Assembly (NCBI RefSeq): GCF_007679035.1
Contig: NZ_VEFR01000001.1
Span: 558,001 to 622,000 of the forward strand
DNA length: 64,000 bases
From: Agrococcus jejuensis
GTDB lineage: Bacteria; Actinomycetota; Actinomycetes; Actinomycetales; Microbacteriaceae
Direction: 5' to 3'
How positions within the stretch are numbered: position 1 is the first letter of the stretch; each line of letters begins with the position of its first letter. The translations under genes were made by a program, and so were the position numbers. This document shows, in pieces, positions 8,482-17,453 of this stretch. The notes under the pieces were generated by a model that was not told the origin of the DNA, ran no database searches, and was given only the letters and a program-made list of their open reading frames with translations.

Positions 8482-9431
8482 CACTCGCCTTCCTGGTCAG
8501 CGGGGGCCTCGGGCGTCGAGTCCTCGGACTCGGAGCCGCCCACGGGGCTCGACGGGTTCACGACGGGGTTGAGGCCCTCGCCGAACTGCTCGATCTCGTC
8601 GGAGCCGGAGAGCACGTTGCCCTCGGCGTCGAGGCTCTCGAGGTAGGCGTCGTACTCGGCCTGCGACACGACCTCGACCTGGAACAGCATGAGCGAGTGG
8701 TACTCGCCGCAGAGCTCGGCGCACTTGCCCGTGAAGACGCCCTCGACGTCGCCGGTCTCGAAGAAGAACTGGTTCGTGACGCCGGGCAGCGTGTCCTTCT
8801 TGTACAGGAAGTCCACGATCCAGAACGAGTGCGCGACGTCGCGCGACTCGAGCGTGATCTCGATCGACGAGTTCACGGGCAGGTAGAGCGTCGGCAGCTC
8901 CTCGGTGGAGACGCCACCGCCCTCGATCTCCTGGCCCTGGATGCCCTGGAAGTACACCGCGTCGGAGGCCTCGCCGTTCGAGCCCTGCTGCGTCTCGTAC
9001 ATGAAGTCCCACGCCCAGCGCTTGGCGAAGACGGTGACCGACACGTCGGGGTCGTCGATCGGCTCCTCGATCGCCGCCTGGTCGCGCGCGGTGAAGGCGA
9101 AGAAGCCGACGACGAGGATCACGGGCACGACCGTGAAGAAGACCTCGATCGGCATGTTGTACCGCAGCTGCACCGGGAAGCCCGTCTGGCCCTTGCGGCG
9201 ACGGTAGGCGATGCCGGCCCAGAGCATGAGGCCCCAGGTGATGACACCGACCGCGAGCAGGACGATCCACGACGTGACCCACAGGCCCACGATGCGGTCG
9301 ACGTGGTTCGTGACGCCGGGCGTGGACGGGAGCCACCCCTGCATCTGCTCCTGCGTGCAGCCCGCGAGCGCGAGCGTGATCACGCCGACCACGGGGATCG
9401 CGAGCCAACGAGAGGGTCGACGAGTGCGCAA
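8481..9431 (-). CDS. ctaC: Cytochrome c oxidase subunit II
   Basis: This subunit carries the binuclear CuA centre that receives electrons from QcrC. From TTG 9431 the product is 316 residues and starts MRTRRPSRW, a hydrophobic stretch and lipobox LAGC (Cys25), so it is a lipoprotein. Two membrane helices follow at about 48-70 and 92-112. The CuA ligands are seen in [15 protein letters not shown] prefer TTG 9431 to TTG 9467 because AAGGAAG lies 5 bases before it and the lipoprotein signal then has normal length. The low-complexity acidic C-terminal tail is variable in the family. Confidence 0.93.
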   Translation of the reverse strand: MRTRRPSRWLAIPVVGVITLALAGCTQEQMQGWLPSTPGVTNHVDRIVGLWVTSWIVLLAVGVITWGLMLWAGIAYRRRKGQTGFPVQLRYNMPIEVFFTVVPVILVVGFFAFTARDQAAIEEPIDDPDVSVTVFAKRWAWDFMYETQQGSNGEASDAVYFQGIQGQEIEGGGVSTEELPTLYLPVNSSIEITLESRDVAHSFWIVDFLYKKDTLPGVTNQFFFETGDVEGVFTGKCAELCGEYHSLMLFQVEVVSQAEYDAYLESLDAEGNVLSGSDEIEQFGEGLNPVVNPSSPVGGSESEDSTPEAPADQEGE

Positions 9432-9466
9432 GACTGCTTCCTTACGTATGCGTGCTGTGCGGGTCA

Positions 9467-9472
9467 ATCCTA
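9467..9472 (-). promoter_or_regulatory. Candidate -10 element of the ctaCDF promoter
   Basis: TAGGAT on the minus strand lies about 35 bases before the preferred ctaC start, leaving a short leader that includes AAGGAAG. No clear -35 is seen. A TTGACC immediately downstream (9467-9462) could instead be a -35 of a second start point. Confidence 0.3.
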
Positions 9473-9573
9473 GTACGCGCCCAGGAAGCGCTGAGGACCG
9501 GCCGATGGGTGTCGCGCGGTCCCCTGGGGCAGGTTCGTCTCATGGCCGGGCGTGTCGCACCGCATCGGGCACG

Positions 9574-9607
9574 ACGAAGGCCCCGGCGCGGACGCCGGGG
9601 CCTTCGT
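9574..9607. terminator. Terminator downstream of erpA
   Basis: A perfect 15-base-pair inverted repeat (9574-9588 with 9593-9607) has a 4-base loop. It lies just after the erpA stop and upstream of ctaC, so it ends erpA transcription on the minus strand and insulates the oxidase operon. Confidence 0.85.
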
Positions 9608-9614
9608 GCATGGC

Positions 9615-9983
9615 TCAGTGGAAGCTGTCGCCGCAGGCGCAGCTGCCCTGGGCGTTGGGGTTGTCGAGCGTGAACCCCTGCTTCTGGATCGAGTCCTCGA
9701 AGTCGATGGTCGCGCCATCGAGGTACGGCACGCTCATGCGGTCGACGATGACCTCGACGCCACCGTCGAAGTCGCGCACGGCGTCGCCGTCGAGGTACCG
9801 CTCGTCGAAGTACAGCTGGTAGATGAGGCCCGAGCAGCCGCCCGGCTGCACGGCCACGCGCAGGCGCAGGTCGTCGCGACCCTCCTGCTCGAGGAGACGG
9901 CGCACCTTGTCGGCTGCGGCGTCGGTGAGCGCGACGCCGTGCTCGTGCTCGACGGCCTCCGGAGTCGTGGTGGTGTCGGTCAT
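9615..9983 (-). CDS. erpA: Iron-sulfur cluster insertion protein (A-type carrier)
   Basis: This 122-residue A-type carrier delivers Fe-S clusters to apo-proteins, in this context plausibly including the Rieske protein. The three conserved cysteines are present: Cys50 in PGGCSGLIY and Cys115/Cys117 in the ending CACGDSFH. A clear ribosome-binding site (GAAGGGGG) precedes the ATG. The gene is followed by a strong terminator and stands alone. Confidence 0.93.
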   Translation of the reverse strand: MTDTTTTPEAVEHEHGVALTDAAADKVRRLLEQEGRDDLRLRVAVQPGGCSGLIYQLYFDERYLDGDAVRDFDGGVEVIVDRMSVPYLDGATIDFEDSIQKQGFTLDNPNAQGSCACGDSFH

Positions 9984-10040
9984 GGTGCCCCCTTCGTGAG
10001 ATCCAACGCGCGATGCGCGCCGGTCATTCCACTGCCTCGA

Positions 10041-11426
10041 TCATCGCACCGGCCGCGCGTTCGCGCGAGCGAGCAGCGCCGCCTCGGCGAGGATCGCCTT
10101 GCGCAGCACGCCGAGGTGCTGCGACTCGTTGGGGCTGTGCGCCATGGTCTCGGGGTCCTCGACGCCCGTCACGAGGATCTGCGCCTCGGGGAACTGGGCC
10201 ACGAGCTGCGCGATGAAGGGGATCGATCCGCCGATGCCCTGCAGCACCGGCTCGGCGCCCCACGCCTCCGCCATGGCGCCCTGCGCCTCGCCCGCGGCCC
10301 AGCCGTCGACGTCGACGAGCACGGGCTCGCCGAGGTCGACGTCGGAGATCTCCACGTGCGCGCCGAAGGGAGCGTTCGCCTCGAGGTGCGTGCGCAGCGC
10401 GTCGAACGCCGACTGCGCGCTCTGCCCGGGCGCGATGCGTGCCGAGACGCGCACGGCCACCTCGGGCAGCAGCGTGTTCGACGCGTCGGCGACGCTCGGC
10501 GCATCCATGCCCGTGATCGTGATCGACGGCTGGAACCACATGCGCGAGAGCACGCTGCCCGAGCCGATGGGCTGCACGCCCTCGAGCAGCGCGGCCTCCT
10601 CGCGCAGCTGCTCCTCGCTGCGCTCGGGGGTCGGGGCGTCGTGGCTCGTGAGACCCGCGACGGCGACCGAGCCGTCGGCGGCCCACAGGGTGTCGAGCAG
10701 GCGGATGGCCGCGAGCATCGCGTCGGGCACGGCACCGCCGTACATGCCCGAGTGGCTCGCGTGGTCGAGCGTGCGCACGGCGAGGCGGAACGTGACGTTG
10801 CCGCGCAGCGCCACCGTGAGCGAGGGCACCTCGGTCGACCAGTTGTCGGAGTCGGCGACGACGATGACGTCGGCTGCGAGCGTCTCGGCGTGCGTCTGCA
10901 GGAAGCGCCCGAACGAGCGCGATCCGAACTCCTCCTCGCCCTCGATGAACACGACGACGCCGAGATCGGGGTCGGGATGCGTCTCGGCCAGCGCGCGCAG
11001 CGCGGCGACGTGCGTCATGACGCCCGCCTTGTCGTCGGAGGCGCCGCGCCCGTAGAGGCGCTCCCCCACCTCGGTCGGCTCGAACGGCGGCGTGCGCCAC
11101 AGGGCCTCGTCGCCCCAGGGCTGCACGTCGTGGTGCGCGTACAGCAGCACCGTCGGCGCCCCGTTCCGTGCGGGACGTCGCGCGAGCACGGCGGGCTGGC
11201 CCTCGCGGCCCTGCTCGTCGTTGACCTGCTCGATGCGCACCTCGTCGAAGAGACCCGTGCCGGCCACGAGCTCGCGCACGGCCTCGGCGCTGGCCGCGAC
11301 GTGCGCGCGGTCGTACGCCGACCACGAGACGCTCGGGATGCGCACGAGGTCCTTGAGGTCGCCGACGGCGCGGTCGAAGCCGCCGTCGACGGCGGAGCGG
11401 AGCTGGTCGAGGTCTGCGGATGCCAT
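10041..11426 (-). CDS. M20-family metallopeptidase (dipeptidase)
   Basis: This 461-residue zinc dipeptidase-like protein belongs to the M20/M28 superfamily. Metal ligands are seen in YAHHDVQPWG (His, Asp), GRGASDDKAG (bridging Asp), EGEEEFGS (catalytic Glu pair) and VVADSDNW. A dimerisation domain interrupts the catalytic domain, giving the normal length for the dipeptidase branch. The exact peptide substrate cannot be told. The start overlaps a leaderless-type promoter, and the gene is divergent from the DUF3043 gene. Confidence 0.9.
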   Translation of the reverse strand: MASADLDQLRSAVDGGFDRAVGDLKDLVRIPSVSWSAYDRAHVAASAEAVRELVAGTGLFDEVRIEQVNDEQGREGQPAVLARRPARNGAPTVLLYAHHDVQPWGDEALWRTPPFEPTEVGERLYGRGASDDKAGVMTHVAALRALAETHPDPDLGVVVFIEGEEEFGSRSFGRFLQTHAETLAADVIVVADSDNWSTEVPSLTVALRGNVTFRLAVRTLDHASHSGMYGGAVPDAMLAAIRLLDTLWAADGSVAVAGLTSHDAPTPERSEEQLREEAALLEGVQPIGSGSVLSRMWFQPSITITGMDAPSVADASNTLLPEVAVRVSARIAPGQSAQSAFDALRTHLEANAPFGAHVEISDVDLGEPVLVDVDGWAAGEAQGAMAEAWGAEPVLQGIGGSIPFIAQLVAQFPEAQILVTGVEDPETMAHSPNESQHLGVLRKAILAEAALLARANARPVR

Positions 11427-11433
11427 GCATCCG

Positions 11434-11439
11434 ATCCTA
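11434..11439 (-). promoter_or_regulatory. Candidate -10 element for a leaderless transcript (M20 peptidase)
   Basis: TAGGAT on the minus strand ends 7 bases before the ATG at 11426, with no ribosome-binding site between them. Confidence 0.5.
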
Positions 11440-11456
11440 GGAGCGGCCCGCGGCGG

Positions 11457-11462
11457 TACGAT
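11457..11462 (+). promoter_or_regulatory. Candidate -10 element of the DUF3043 gene
   Basis: TACGAT lies 29 bases before the GTG at 11492. This would give a leader of about 23 bases that includes AGGAACGCA as a weak ribosome-binding site. Confidence 0.35.
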
Positions 11463-11491
11463 GGGGGTTCCGAATCGACGTCAGGAACGCA

Positions 11492-12061
11492 GTGCCTCTC
11501 TTCTCGAAGCCCAAGGACGTCGTCGTGCAGCCGGAGCCGACGAAGGCGAACGGCAAGGGCGCGGCGACCCCCAAGCGCAGCCAGCAGGTCGCGCGCAACC
11601 AGCGCCCCCTCGTGCCGACGGATCGCAAGGAGGCGAAGAAGGAGTCGCGCGAGCAGATGGCCAAGGTGCGCGAGGAGCAGCGCCTCGGCTTCGAGCGCGG
11701 CGACGAGCGCTACCTCCCCGCGCGCGACAAGGGCCCCGTGAAGCGCTACGTGCGCGACTACGTCGACGCCCGCCTGTCGGTCGCGATGCTCATGATCCCC
11801 GCGATGATCGTCGTCATCATCCTCACGTTCTTCGAGTCGATGGACGTGCGCCTCATCGCCAACGTCGTGCTGTGGGCGTTCATCGCCGTCGCGATCCTCG
11901 ACTGCCTGCTGCTGTCGTTCCTCGTGAAGCGCCGCATCACCGCGAAGTTCGGCCCCGGCAACACGAAGGGCGTCGCCTGGTACGCGTCGATGCGCGCCGC
12001 GCAGCTGCCCTTCATGCGCATGCCGAAGCCGCAGACGAAGCTCTTCCAGTTCCCCGAGTGA
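11492..12061 (+). CDS. DUF3043 membrane protein
   Basis: This 189-residue protein matches the actinobacterial DUF3043 family: a basic lysine/arginine-rich cytoplasmic N-terminus of about 85 residues, then two membrane helices (about 97-117 and 124-146), then a conserved basic C-terminus (KRRITAKFGPGNTKGVAWYASMRA in two parts, ending KLFQFPE). Its function is unknown. A start at GTG 11492 (MPLFSKP) matches the family N-terminus. A strong terminator follows. Confidence 0.85.
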   Translation: MPLFSKPKDVVVQPEPTKANGKGAATPKRSQQVARNQRPLVPTDRKEAKKESREQMAKVREEQRLGFERGDERYLPARDKGPVKRYVRDYVDARLSVAMLMIPAMIVVIILTFFESMDVRLIANVVLWAFIAVAILDCLLLSFLVKRRITAKFGPGNTKGVAWYASMRAAQLPFMRMPKPQTKLFQFPE

Positions 12062-12073
12062 CGCTCGGTCGCT

Positions 12074-12120
12074 GACGACGCAGGGGCGCCCGCCGTGACG
12101 GTGGGCGCCCCTGCGTCGTC
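12074..12120. terminator. Bidirectional terminator after DUF3043 and the amidohydrolase gene
   Basis: An 18-base-pair perfect inverted repeat (12074-12091 with 12103-12120), extended inwards by three more pairs including one G-T, lies between convergent genes. Confidence 0.87.
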
Positions 12121-12126
12121 CGCGGC

Positions 12127-13320
12127 TCAGGCCGCCGACACGACGCGACCGCCCGCGACGACCATGCAGCGCTCGGGCAGGCGCACGAGCGCGTCCATCG
12201 CGTGCTCGGCGTCGACGAGCACGACGTCGGCGCGGGCGCCCTGGACGAGGTCGTGCACGTCGCGACCCACGGCCCACGCGCCGTCGGTCGTCGCGAGGCG
12301 CACGGCCCCGAGCAGGTCCTCGTCGCGCACGAGGCTCGACGCGCGGGCGTACTGCCTGGCGATCGCGAGGGTGTCGCCGTCGCCGTAGGGGCTCCACAGG
12401 TCGCGGATGCCGTCGGTGCCGAGGCCGAGCCGCACGCCCGCATCCGCGAGCTCGTGCATGGGCAGCTGCGGCAGCCGCAGCGGCGCCACGGTCGTCATGG
12501 CGACGCCCTGCTCCCCCATCCGCCGCAGCAGCTCGGCGCGGCGCGGCGGAGGCAGCTGCGCGACCGCGAAGCCGTGCGCGATGACGACGCGGCCCTGGAG
12601 GCCGAGTCGCTCGACGCGCTCGAGCACGAGCTCGATCTGGAAGGCGCCGAGCTCGGCGGGGTCGTGCAGGTGGATGTCGACGCCGACGCCCGTGTCGGCC
12701 GCGAGGCCCAGGATGAGGTCGACCTGGCCGACGGGATCGCGATCGATCGACGCGGGGTCGAGGCCGCCGACGTGCACGGCGCCGGCCTCGACGGCGTCAC
12801 GGAGCAGCCGATCGACGCCCGGTCGGCGCAGCACGCCGTCCTGCGGGAACGCGACGATCTGCACGTCGAGCGCGCCGTCGTACGCCGCCGCGGCCTCCTG
12901 CACCGCCTCGATGCCCGCGAGCCCGATGCCGAGGTCGACGTCGACGTGCGTGCGGATGGCCGTCGTGCCATGCCGCACCATCTCGTGCAGCACCGCGCCC
13001 GTGATGCTCGTCGACGGGATGCCCAGCTCGCCGCGGCGGGCGCGCTCGTGCTGGATGCGCCCGTCGGTGCCGCCCTCGCCGCCGTACGACTGCCACGGCA
13101 GGCCCCACCACGACTTGTCGACGTGCGCGTGCGCATTGACGATGCCGGGCAGCGCGCAGAGCCCCTGGCCGTCGACCACGACGCCTTCGTGCCGCGGCGC
13201 ATGCCCGTGGGGATGGATCGCCCCGATGACGGTGCCGTCCACGTCGATGTCGACGGCGTCCTCGCCCCAGGGTCGGACGTTCGCGAGCCTCGTGATGGGC
13301 GTCGTCTCGTGGCCGGTCAT
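12127..13320 (-). CDS. Amidohydrolase, cytosine-deaminase-like
   Basis: This 397-residue metal-dependent amidohydrolase resembles the cytosine deaminase/AtzC branch. The metal motifs are visible: NAHAHVDK (HxH), the HLHDPAE and VIAHGFA histidines, and GTDGIRD with the catalytic Asp. The N- and C-terminal strands form the usual composite beta domain. Likely reactions are deamination or hydrolysis of a cyclic C-N bond; the substrate is not evident from neighbours. A strong ribosome-binding site (AGGAGGAG) precedes the ATG. Confidence 0.87.
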   Translation of the reverse strand: MTGHETTPITRLANVRPWGEDAVDIDVDGTVIGAIHPHGHAPRHEGVVVDGQGLCALPGIVNAHAHVDKSWWGLPWQSYGGEGGTDGRIQHERARRGELGIPSTSITGAVLHEMVRHGTTAIRTHVDVDLGIGLAGIEAVQEAAAAYDGALDVQIVAFPQDGVLRRPGVDRLLRDAVEAGAVHVGGLDPASIDRDPVGQVDLILGLAADTGVGVDIHLHDPAELGAFQIELVLERVERLGLQGRVVIAHGFAVAQLPPPRRAELLRRMGEQGVAMTTVAPLRLPQLPMHELADAGVRLGLGTDGIRDLWSPYGDGDTLAIARQYARASSLVRDEDLLGAVRLATTDGAWAVGRDVHDLVQGARADVVLVDAEHAMDALVRLPERCMVVAGGRVVSAA

Positions 13321-13463
13321 GCGCGCTCCTCCTGCGGGTCCTGCGTCACCCGCGGCGTCGCGGGCGACCGTGCCAGCCTAGGAGCGCTCGGTACGCGGCG
13401 CTCGATGGCTGCCGCTGCGAGTCGGGCGCGTCAAGGGCCTGCACCGAGCACCGCTGCGCCGCG

Positions 13464-13469
13464 TACGGT
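13464..13469 (+). promoter_or_regulatory. Candidate -10 element for a leaderless transcript (SDR)
   Basis: TACGGT lies 6 bases before the ATG at 13476. Confidence 0.45.
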
Positions 13470-13475
13470 CGCCCG

Positions 13476-14441
13476 ATGCGACCCCTGCGATCCTCCGCCC
13501 GCTCCCCACGCGTCGCCGTCGTCGCCGGCGGGTCGCGAGGACTCGGGCTGCTCGTCGCCCTCGACCTCGCACGGCGAGGGTGGAGCGTGGCCGTGTCGGC
13601 GCGCGGCGAGGAGGGCGTCGAGCACGCCCTGCGCAGGCTCGAGCGCGCCGCGCGGGGCTCGGCCCGCATGCACGGCGGCGTGTGCGACGTCGGCGACGCC
13701 GCGTCCGTCGCGCAGTGGATCGCCGCCGTCGAGCGGGACCTCGGTCCCGTCGACGCCGCCTTCGCCGTCGCCGGCGTCATCGACGTCGGCCCGGCGGAGA
13801 CGATGCGCGTCGAGGACTTCGACCTCGCGATCGACGTCATGCTGCGCGGCCCCATCCACCTCGCCTGGGCGGTGCTGCCGGCGATGCGTCGCCGTCGTCG
13901 CGGCCGCATCGGCATCGTGACGAGCATCGGTGGATCCGTCGCGGTGCCGCATCTGCTGCCGTACACGGCGGCGAAGGCGGGCGCGATCGGGTTCACGGAG
14001 GGCCTGTCGGCCGAGCTCGCGGGCACGGGCGTGACGGCGACGACCATCGTGCCCGGCCTCATGCGCACCGGCTCGCACGAGGTCGCGCGCTACCGCGGCC
14101 GTCCGAGCCGCGAGGCGGCGTGGTTCGGCGCAGGCGCGTCGCTGCCGATCGTGTCGACGTCGGCGGAGCGCGCGGCACGCACGATGGTCGACGGCGTGCT
14201 GGCCGGCCGCACCCACGTGCGCCTGCCGTGGTGGACGCACGTCGCCATGCGCGTCCACGGCATCGCTCCCACGACCACCGTGCGCGTCGCCGGCATCGTG
14301 GGCCGCCTGCTGCCCTCGGCGGGCGCGCAGCCTGCGGAGCCCACCGAGGGGCGCCTGGTGCGCCGCTCCCCCGTCACGCGCGCCGTGACCGCGCTCGGCA
14401 CGGCCGCCGCGCGGCGCCTCGGCACGCGCGTCGGCCGCTGA
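13476..14441 (+). CDS. Short-chain dehydrogenase/reductase
   Basis: This 321-residue NAD(P)-dependent SDR has a Rossmann motif GGSRGLGL near residue 18. It has the catalytic serine in SIGGSVAVPH and the YTAAK tyrosine/lysine pair. The C-terminus is about 70 residues longer than a minimal SDR and is basic, a pattern of SDRs acting on lipids or sterols. The substrate is unknown. The gene is convergent with the alcohol dehydrogenase gene with only six bases between them. Confidence 0.87.
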   Translation: MRPLRSSARSPRVAVVAGGSRGLGLLVALDLARRGWSVAVSARGEEGVEHALRRLERAARGSARMHGGVCDVGDAASVAQWIAAVERDLGPVDAAFAVAGVIDVGPAETMRVEDFDLAIDVMLRGPIHLAWAVLPAMRRRRRGRIGIVTSIGGSVAVPHLLPYTAAKAGAIGFTEGLSAELAGTGVTATTIVPGLMRTGSHEVARYRGRPSREAAWFGAGASLPIVSTSAERAARTMVDGVLAGRTHVRLPWWTHVAMRVHGIAPTTTVRVAGIVGRLLPSAGAQPAEPTEGRLVRRSPVTRAVTALGTAAARRLGTRVGR

Positions 14442-14447
14442 GCCGGA

Positions 14448-15635
14448 TCAGGCCGGGCGCAGCTCCGGCTTCAGCACGACCTTGATGCAGCCGTCCTCCT
14501 TGCGCTGGAACGTGCGGTATGCCCCCGGCGCGTCGTCGAGCGGCAGGCGATGCGTCGCGAGCGACTCGAGCCCGAGCACGTCGCCCTCCTCCTCGACGAT
14601 CGGCAGCAGGTCGTCGATCCAACGACGCACGTCGCACTGGCCCATGCGCACCTGCAGGCCCTTGTCGAACATGATGCGCAGCGGCATGGGATCCGCGACG
14701 CCGCCGTAGACGCCGGAGATCGACACCGTGCCGCCGCGCCGCACGACGTCGATGGCGGTCATGAGCGCCGAGAGTCGGTCGATGCCGCCGTGCTCGATCG
14801 CCTGCTGCGCCAGCCCCTTCGGCAGTCGGCTCGCGAGGCTGATCGCGGCAGACGCGACGGGATTGCCGTGCGCCTCCATCCCCACCGCCTCGACGACGGC
14901 ATCCGGACCGCGCCCGCCGGTCGCGTCGCGCATCCCGTCGACGGCGTCGTCGACGTCGAAGGCCGTCGCGCCCCACTCCTCGGCGAGCGCTCGGCGCTCG
15001 GGCTGCGGATCGGTGCCGAGGACGCGGATGCCGCGACGCATCGCGAGACGCACGACGAGCTGGCCGACGGGTCCGAGGCCGATGACCCCGAGCGTCTCGC
15101 CGGCGGCGAGGTCGGCGTACTCGAGCGCCTGGTGGGCTGTCGGCAGGATGTCCGAGAGGTACAGGTAGCGCTCGTCGGGGTGCTCGGCGCCGACGACGAT
15201 CGGTCCGACGTCGGCGAACGGCACGCGCAGCCGCTCCGCCTGCCCGCCGGGCACGGCGCCGTACATCGAGGTGTATCCGAAGAGCGACGCGCCCGTGCCC
15301 TGGTCGCGGTTCTGCGTCGTCTCGCACTGCGAGAAGCGCTGCCGGTCGCACATGAAGCACGCGCCGCAGGCGATGACGAATGGGATGACGACGCGGTCGC
15401 CGACCTGCAGGCGCGTGACCTCGGCGCCGACCTCCTCGACGACGCCCATCGTCTCGTGCCCGAGCACGTCGCCCTGGGTCAGGTAGGGAGCCAGCACGCG
15501 ATACAGGTGCAGGTCGGAGCCGCAGATCGCGGCGGAGGTGACGCGGATGATCGCGTCGGTCGGCAGCTGGATGACGGGGTCGGGCACCTCGGCGACTCGG
15601 ACGTCCTCGATGCCGTGCCAGGTGAGTGCTCTCAT
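14448..15635 (-). CDS. Zinc-dependent alcohol dehydrogenase (formaldehyde dehydrogenase-like)
   Basis: This 395-residue medium-chain dehydrogenase has a catalytic zinc site in CGSDLH and GHETMG. A structural zinc loop with CGACFMCDR and a later cysteine (SQCETT) is present. The Rossmann motif is GLGPVGQL. The insertion after the catalytic core (ISLASRLPKGLAQQAIEHGG) is characteristic of the glutathione-independent formaldehyde dehydrogenase-like group. The substrate may be a small alcohol or aldehyde; context does not decide it. Confidence 0.87.
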   Translation of the reverse strand: MRALTWHGIEDVRVAEVPDPVIQLPTDAIIRVTSAAICGSDLHLYRVLAPYLTQGDVLGHETMGVVEEVGAEVTRLQVGDRVVIPFVIACGACFMCDRQRFSQCETTQNRDQGTGASLFGYTSMYGAVPGGQAERLRVPFADVGPIVVGAEHPDERYLYLSDILPTAHQALEYADLAAGETLGVIGLGPVGQLVVRLAMRRGIRVLGTDPQPERRALAEEWGATAFDVDDAVDGMRDATGGRGPDAVVEAVGMEAHGNPVASAAISLASRLPKGLAQQAIEHGGIDRLSALMTAIDVVRRGGTVSISGVYGGVADPMPLRIMFDKGLQVRMGQCDVRRWIDDLLPIVEEEGDVLGLESLATHRLPLDDAPGAYRTFQRKEDGCIKVVLKPELRPA

Positions 15636-15641
15636 GCTCGG

Positions 15642-15647
15642 ACGCTA
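15642..15647 (-). promoter_or_regulatory. Candidate -10 element for a leaderless transcript (alcohol dehydrogenase)
   Basis: TAGCGT on the minus strand lies 6 bases before the ATG at 15635. Confidence 0.45.
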
Positions 15648-15711
15648 GGCGCGCGCCGGTCCTCGCGGCGAGCCCGTGGACATGCCCGCTCGCATGTGCC
15701 ACGCGGGCGCG

Positions 15712-17403
15712 TCAGCGCCGACGCGAGAGCAGCCCGCCGAGCACGGCGTGCGCGAGCGGCGCGATCGCGACGACCATGAGCGCGGTGCCGAGCCCGATGC
15801 CATCGCCTTGCAGCACCGCGCCGCCCACGAGCAGGCCGGCGAAGAGCACGGCGGACACGACGCGCCCCTGGGCGCGCTCGAGTCGCTCGAGCCGCCGCTC
15901 GACGCGCGGCACCGCGACCTGCAGCCGCCCGTCCTCGATGCGCGCGATGGCGCCGTCGATGCGCTGGGGCAGCGTCGCCGCCACGCGGGCCGTCTCGAGC
16001 GCCTGCCTCGCGACGTCCTGCACGACGTTGCCGCGCTCCTCCTGCAGCAGCCTCGACGCGTACGGCTCGACGGCGTCCCAGATGTTGAACGCGGGATCGA
16101 GCGACGAGCACACGCCCGACGTGAGCGACATCGCGCGGATGACGAGCAGCATGTCCTCGGGCAGCTGGAACGGCAGCGTGCGCAGCAGCTCCTGGAACTC
16201 GAGCGCGAACGCGCGGAACTCCCGCGGGTCGACGTCGCGCAGCTCGGCGAAGCCCATGCCGCCGAAGCGTGCGAACGCCTGCGTCATCGCCCGCTCGAGC
16301 TCGGCGGTGTCGGCGGAGGGCAGCAGCACCCCGACGTCGCGGATGCCGTCGACGAGCCCCTTGCCGTCACGGGAGGCGGCGGCGATGAGCATGCGCCGCA
16401 GGCCGCGCCGCGTCGTCGGCGGCACGGCGCCCATCATGCCGAAGTCGATGAACGTGAGCCGCCAGCGCGGGCGGCCCTCGGCATCCGTGCCCTCGAGCGG
16501 CGTCACGAACACGTTGCCGGGGTGCGGATCGGCGTGGAACCAGCCGTGCGTGAACAGCTGCGTGAACATCGTCGTCGCGAAGCGGTGCGCGACGGCGCTC
16601 GGGTCGATCCCGGCGGCGTGCAGCGCGTCGTGGTCGGTGATCTTGATGGCCGTGACGTCCTGCAGCGTCAGCGCACGTCGCGTGGTGCGCTCCCACACGA
16701 CCTCGGGGGCGCCGACGCCCTCGTCGTCGGCGAAGATCTCGGCGAAGCGCTCCGCCGACTGCGCCTCGTGCAGGTAGTCGATCTCCTCCTCGCTCGTGCG
16801 CGCGAACTCCTCGACGAGCGCGGGCATGTCGGCGCGGTCGGAGACGAGGCGGAAGCGGCTGAGCCAGCCACCGACGCGGCGCAGCGCCGCGAGGTCGGTC
16901 GCGACGATCGCGGCGATGCCGGGACGCTGCACCTTGAGCACGGCGTCGCGGAATCCGCTGATCGCGGCGTCGGCGTCGGCGAGCGTCGCGCCGTGCGCCT
17001 GACCGAGGGATGCGGCGGCGATCGGACGGTCGGAGACGGCAGCGAAGGCGCGGTCGAGCGGCATGCCGAGCTCCTGCTCCGCCGCGGCGCGGATCGCGGG
17101 GCCGGGTACGGCCGGCACCTCGTCCTGCAGCCCCTCGAGCTCCTTCGTGATCTCGGGCGGCAGCACGTCGAGGCGCGACGACATGAACTGGCCGACCTTG
17201 ATCATGAGCCCGCCGAGGTCGACGGCGAAGTCGTGGAAGCTGCGTGCGAACCGTGTCATGCGGCGCGAGCGGCTGCGGGCGGCGAGCCGTGCCAGGCCGA
17301 TGCGCGGCATGGCTATCTCGAACCACCACGTCACGGCCAGGTGACGGGCGGCGAAGCGCAGGATGCGGCGATACCGGGCGCGGGAGGGCGTGGACTCGTC
17401 CAT
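15712..17403 (-). CDS. AarF/UbiB/ABC1-family atypical kinase
   Basis: This 563-residue protein is of the UbiB/COQ8 type. It has the KxGQ-like IKVGQFMSSR segment, the alanine-rich nucleotide loop (AAASLGQAHGA), a catalytic lysine in LKVQRPG, and the later HADPHPGN and DFGMMG motifs. Two hydrophobic helices at the C-terminus anchor it in the membrane. Family members support isoprenoid quinone or lipid metabolism. In this menaquinone-using organism the exact role is unknown. The PadR gene lies 50 bases upstream and is probably co-transcribed. Confidence 0.88.
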   Translation of the reverse strand: MDESTPSRARYRRILRFAARHLAVTWWFEIAMPRIGLARLAARSRSRRMTRFARSFHDFAVDLGGLMIKVGQFMSSRLDVLPPEITKELEGLQDEVPAVPGPAIRAAAEQELGMPLDRAFAAVSDRPIAAASLGQAHGATLADADAAISGFRDAVLKVQRPGIAAIVATDLAALRRVGGWLSRFRLVSDRADMPALVEEFARTSEEEIDYLHEAQSAERFAEIFADDEGVGAPEVVWERTTRRALTLQDVTAIKITDHDALHAAGIDPSAVAHRFATTMFTQLFTHGWFHADPHPGNVFVTPLEGTDAEGRPRWRLTFIDFGMMGAVPPTTRRGLRRMLIAAASRDGKGLVDGIRDVGVLLPSADTAELERAMTQAFARFGGMGFAELRDVDPREFRAFALEFQELLRTLPFQLPEDMLLVIRAMSLTSGVCSSLDPAFNIWDAVEPYASRLLQEERGNVVQDVARQALETARVAATLPQRIDGAIARIEDGRLQVAVPRVERRLERLERAQGRVVSAVLFAGLLVGGAVLQGDGIGLGTALMVVAIAPLAHAVLGGLLSRRR

Positions 17404-17453
17404 CGCACCTCCCCGCGTCCCGGGAGGCCGGGGCGTCGTGCTCAGGTCCGCGC

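Noticed and set aside
9432..9467. TTG 9467 as the ctaC start
   Set aside because: It would lengthen the signal sequence, has no ribosome-binding site, and its TTGACC looks more like a promoter element; TTG 9431 has AAGGAAG at good spacing.
12202..13920. Long plus-strand open frame opposite the amidohydrolase gene
   Set aside because: The composition is that of a complement of codon-biased coding DNA; the minus strand carries all amidohydrolase metal motifs.
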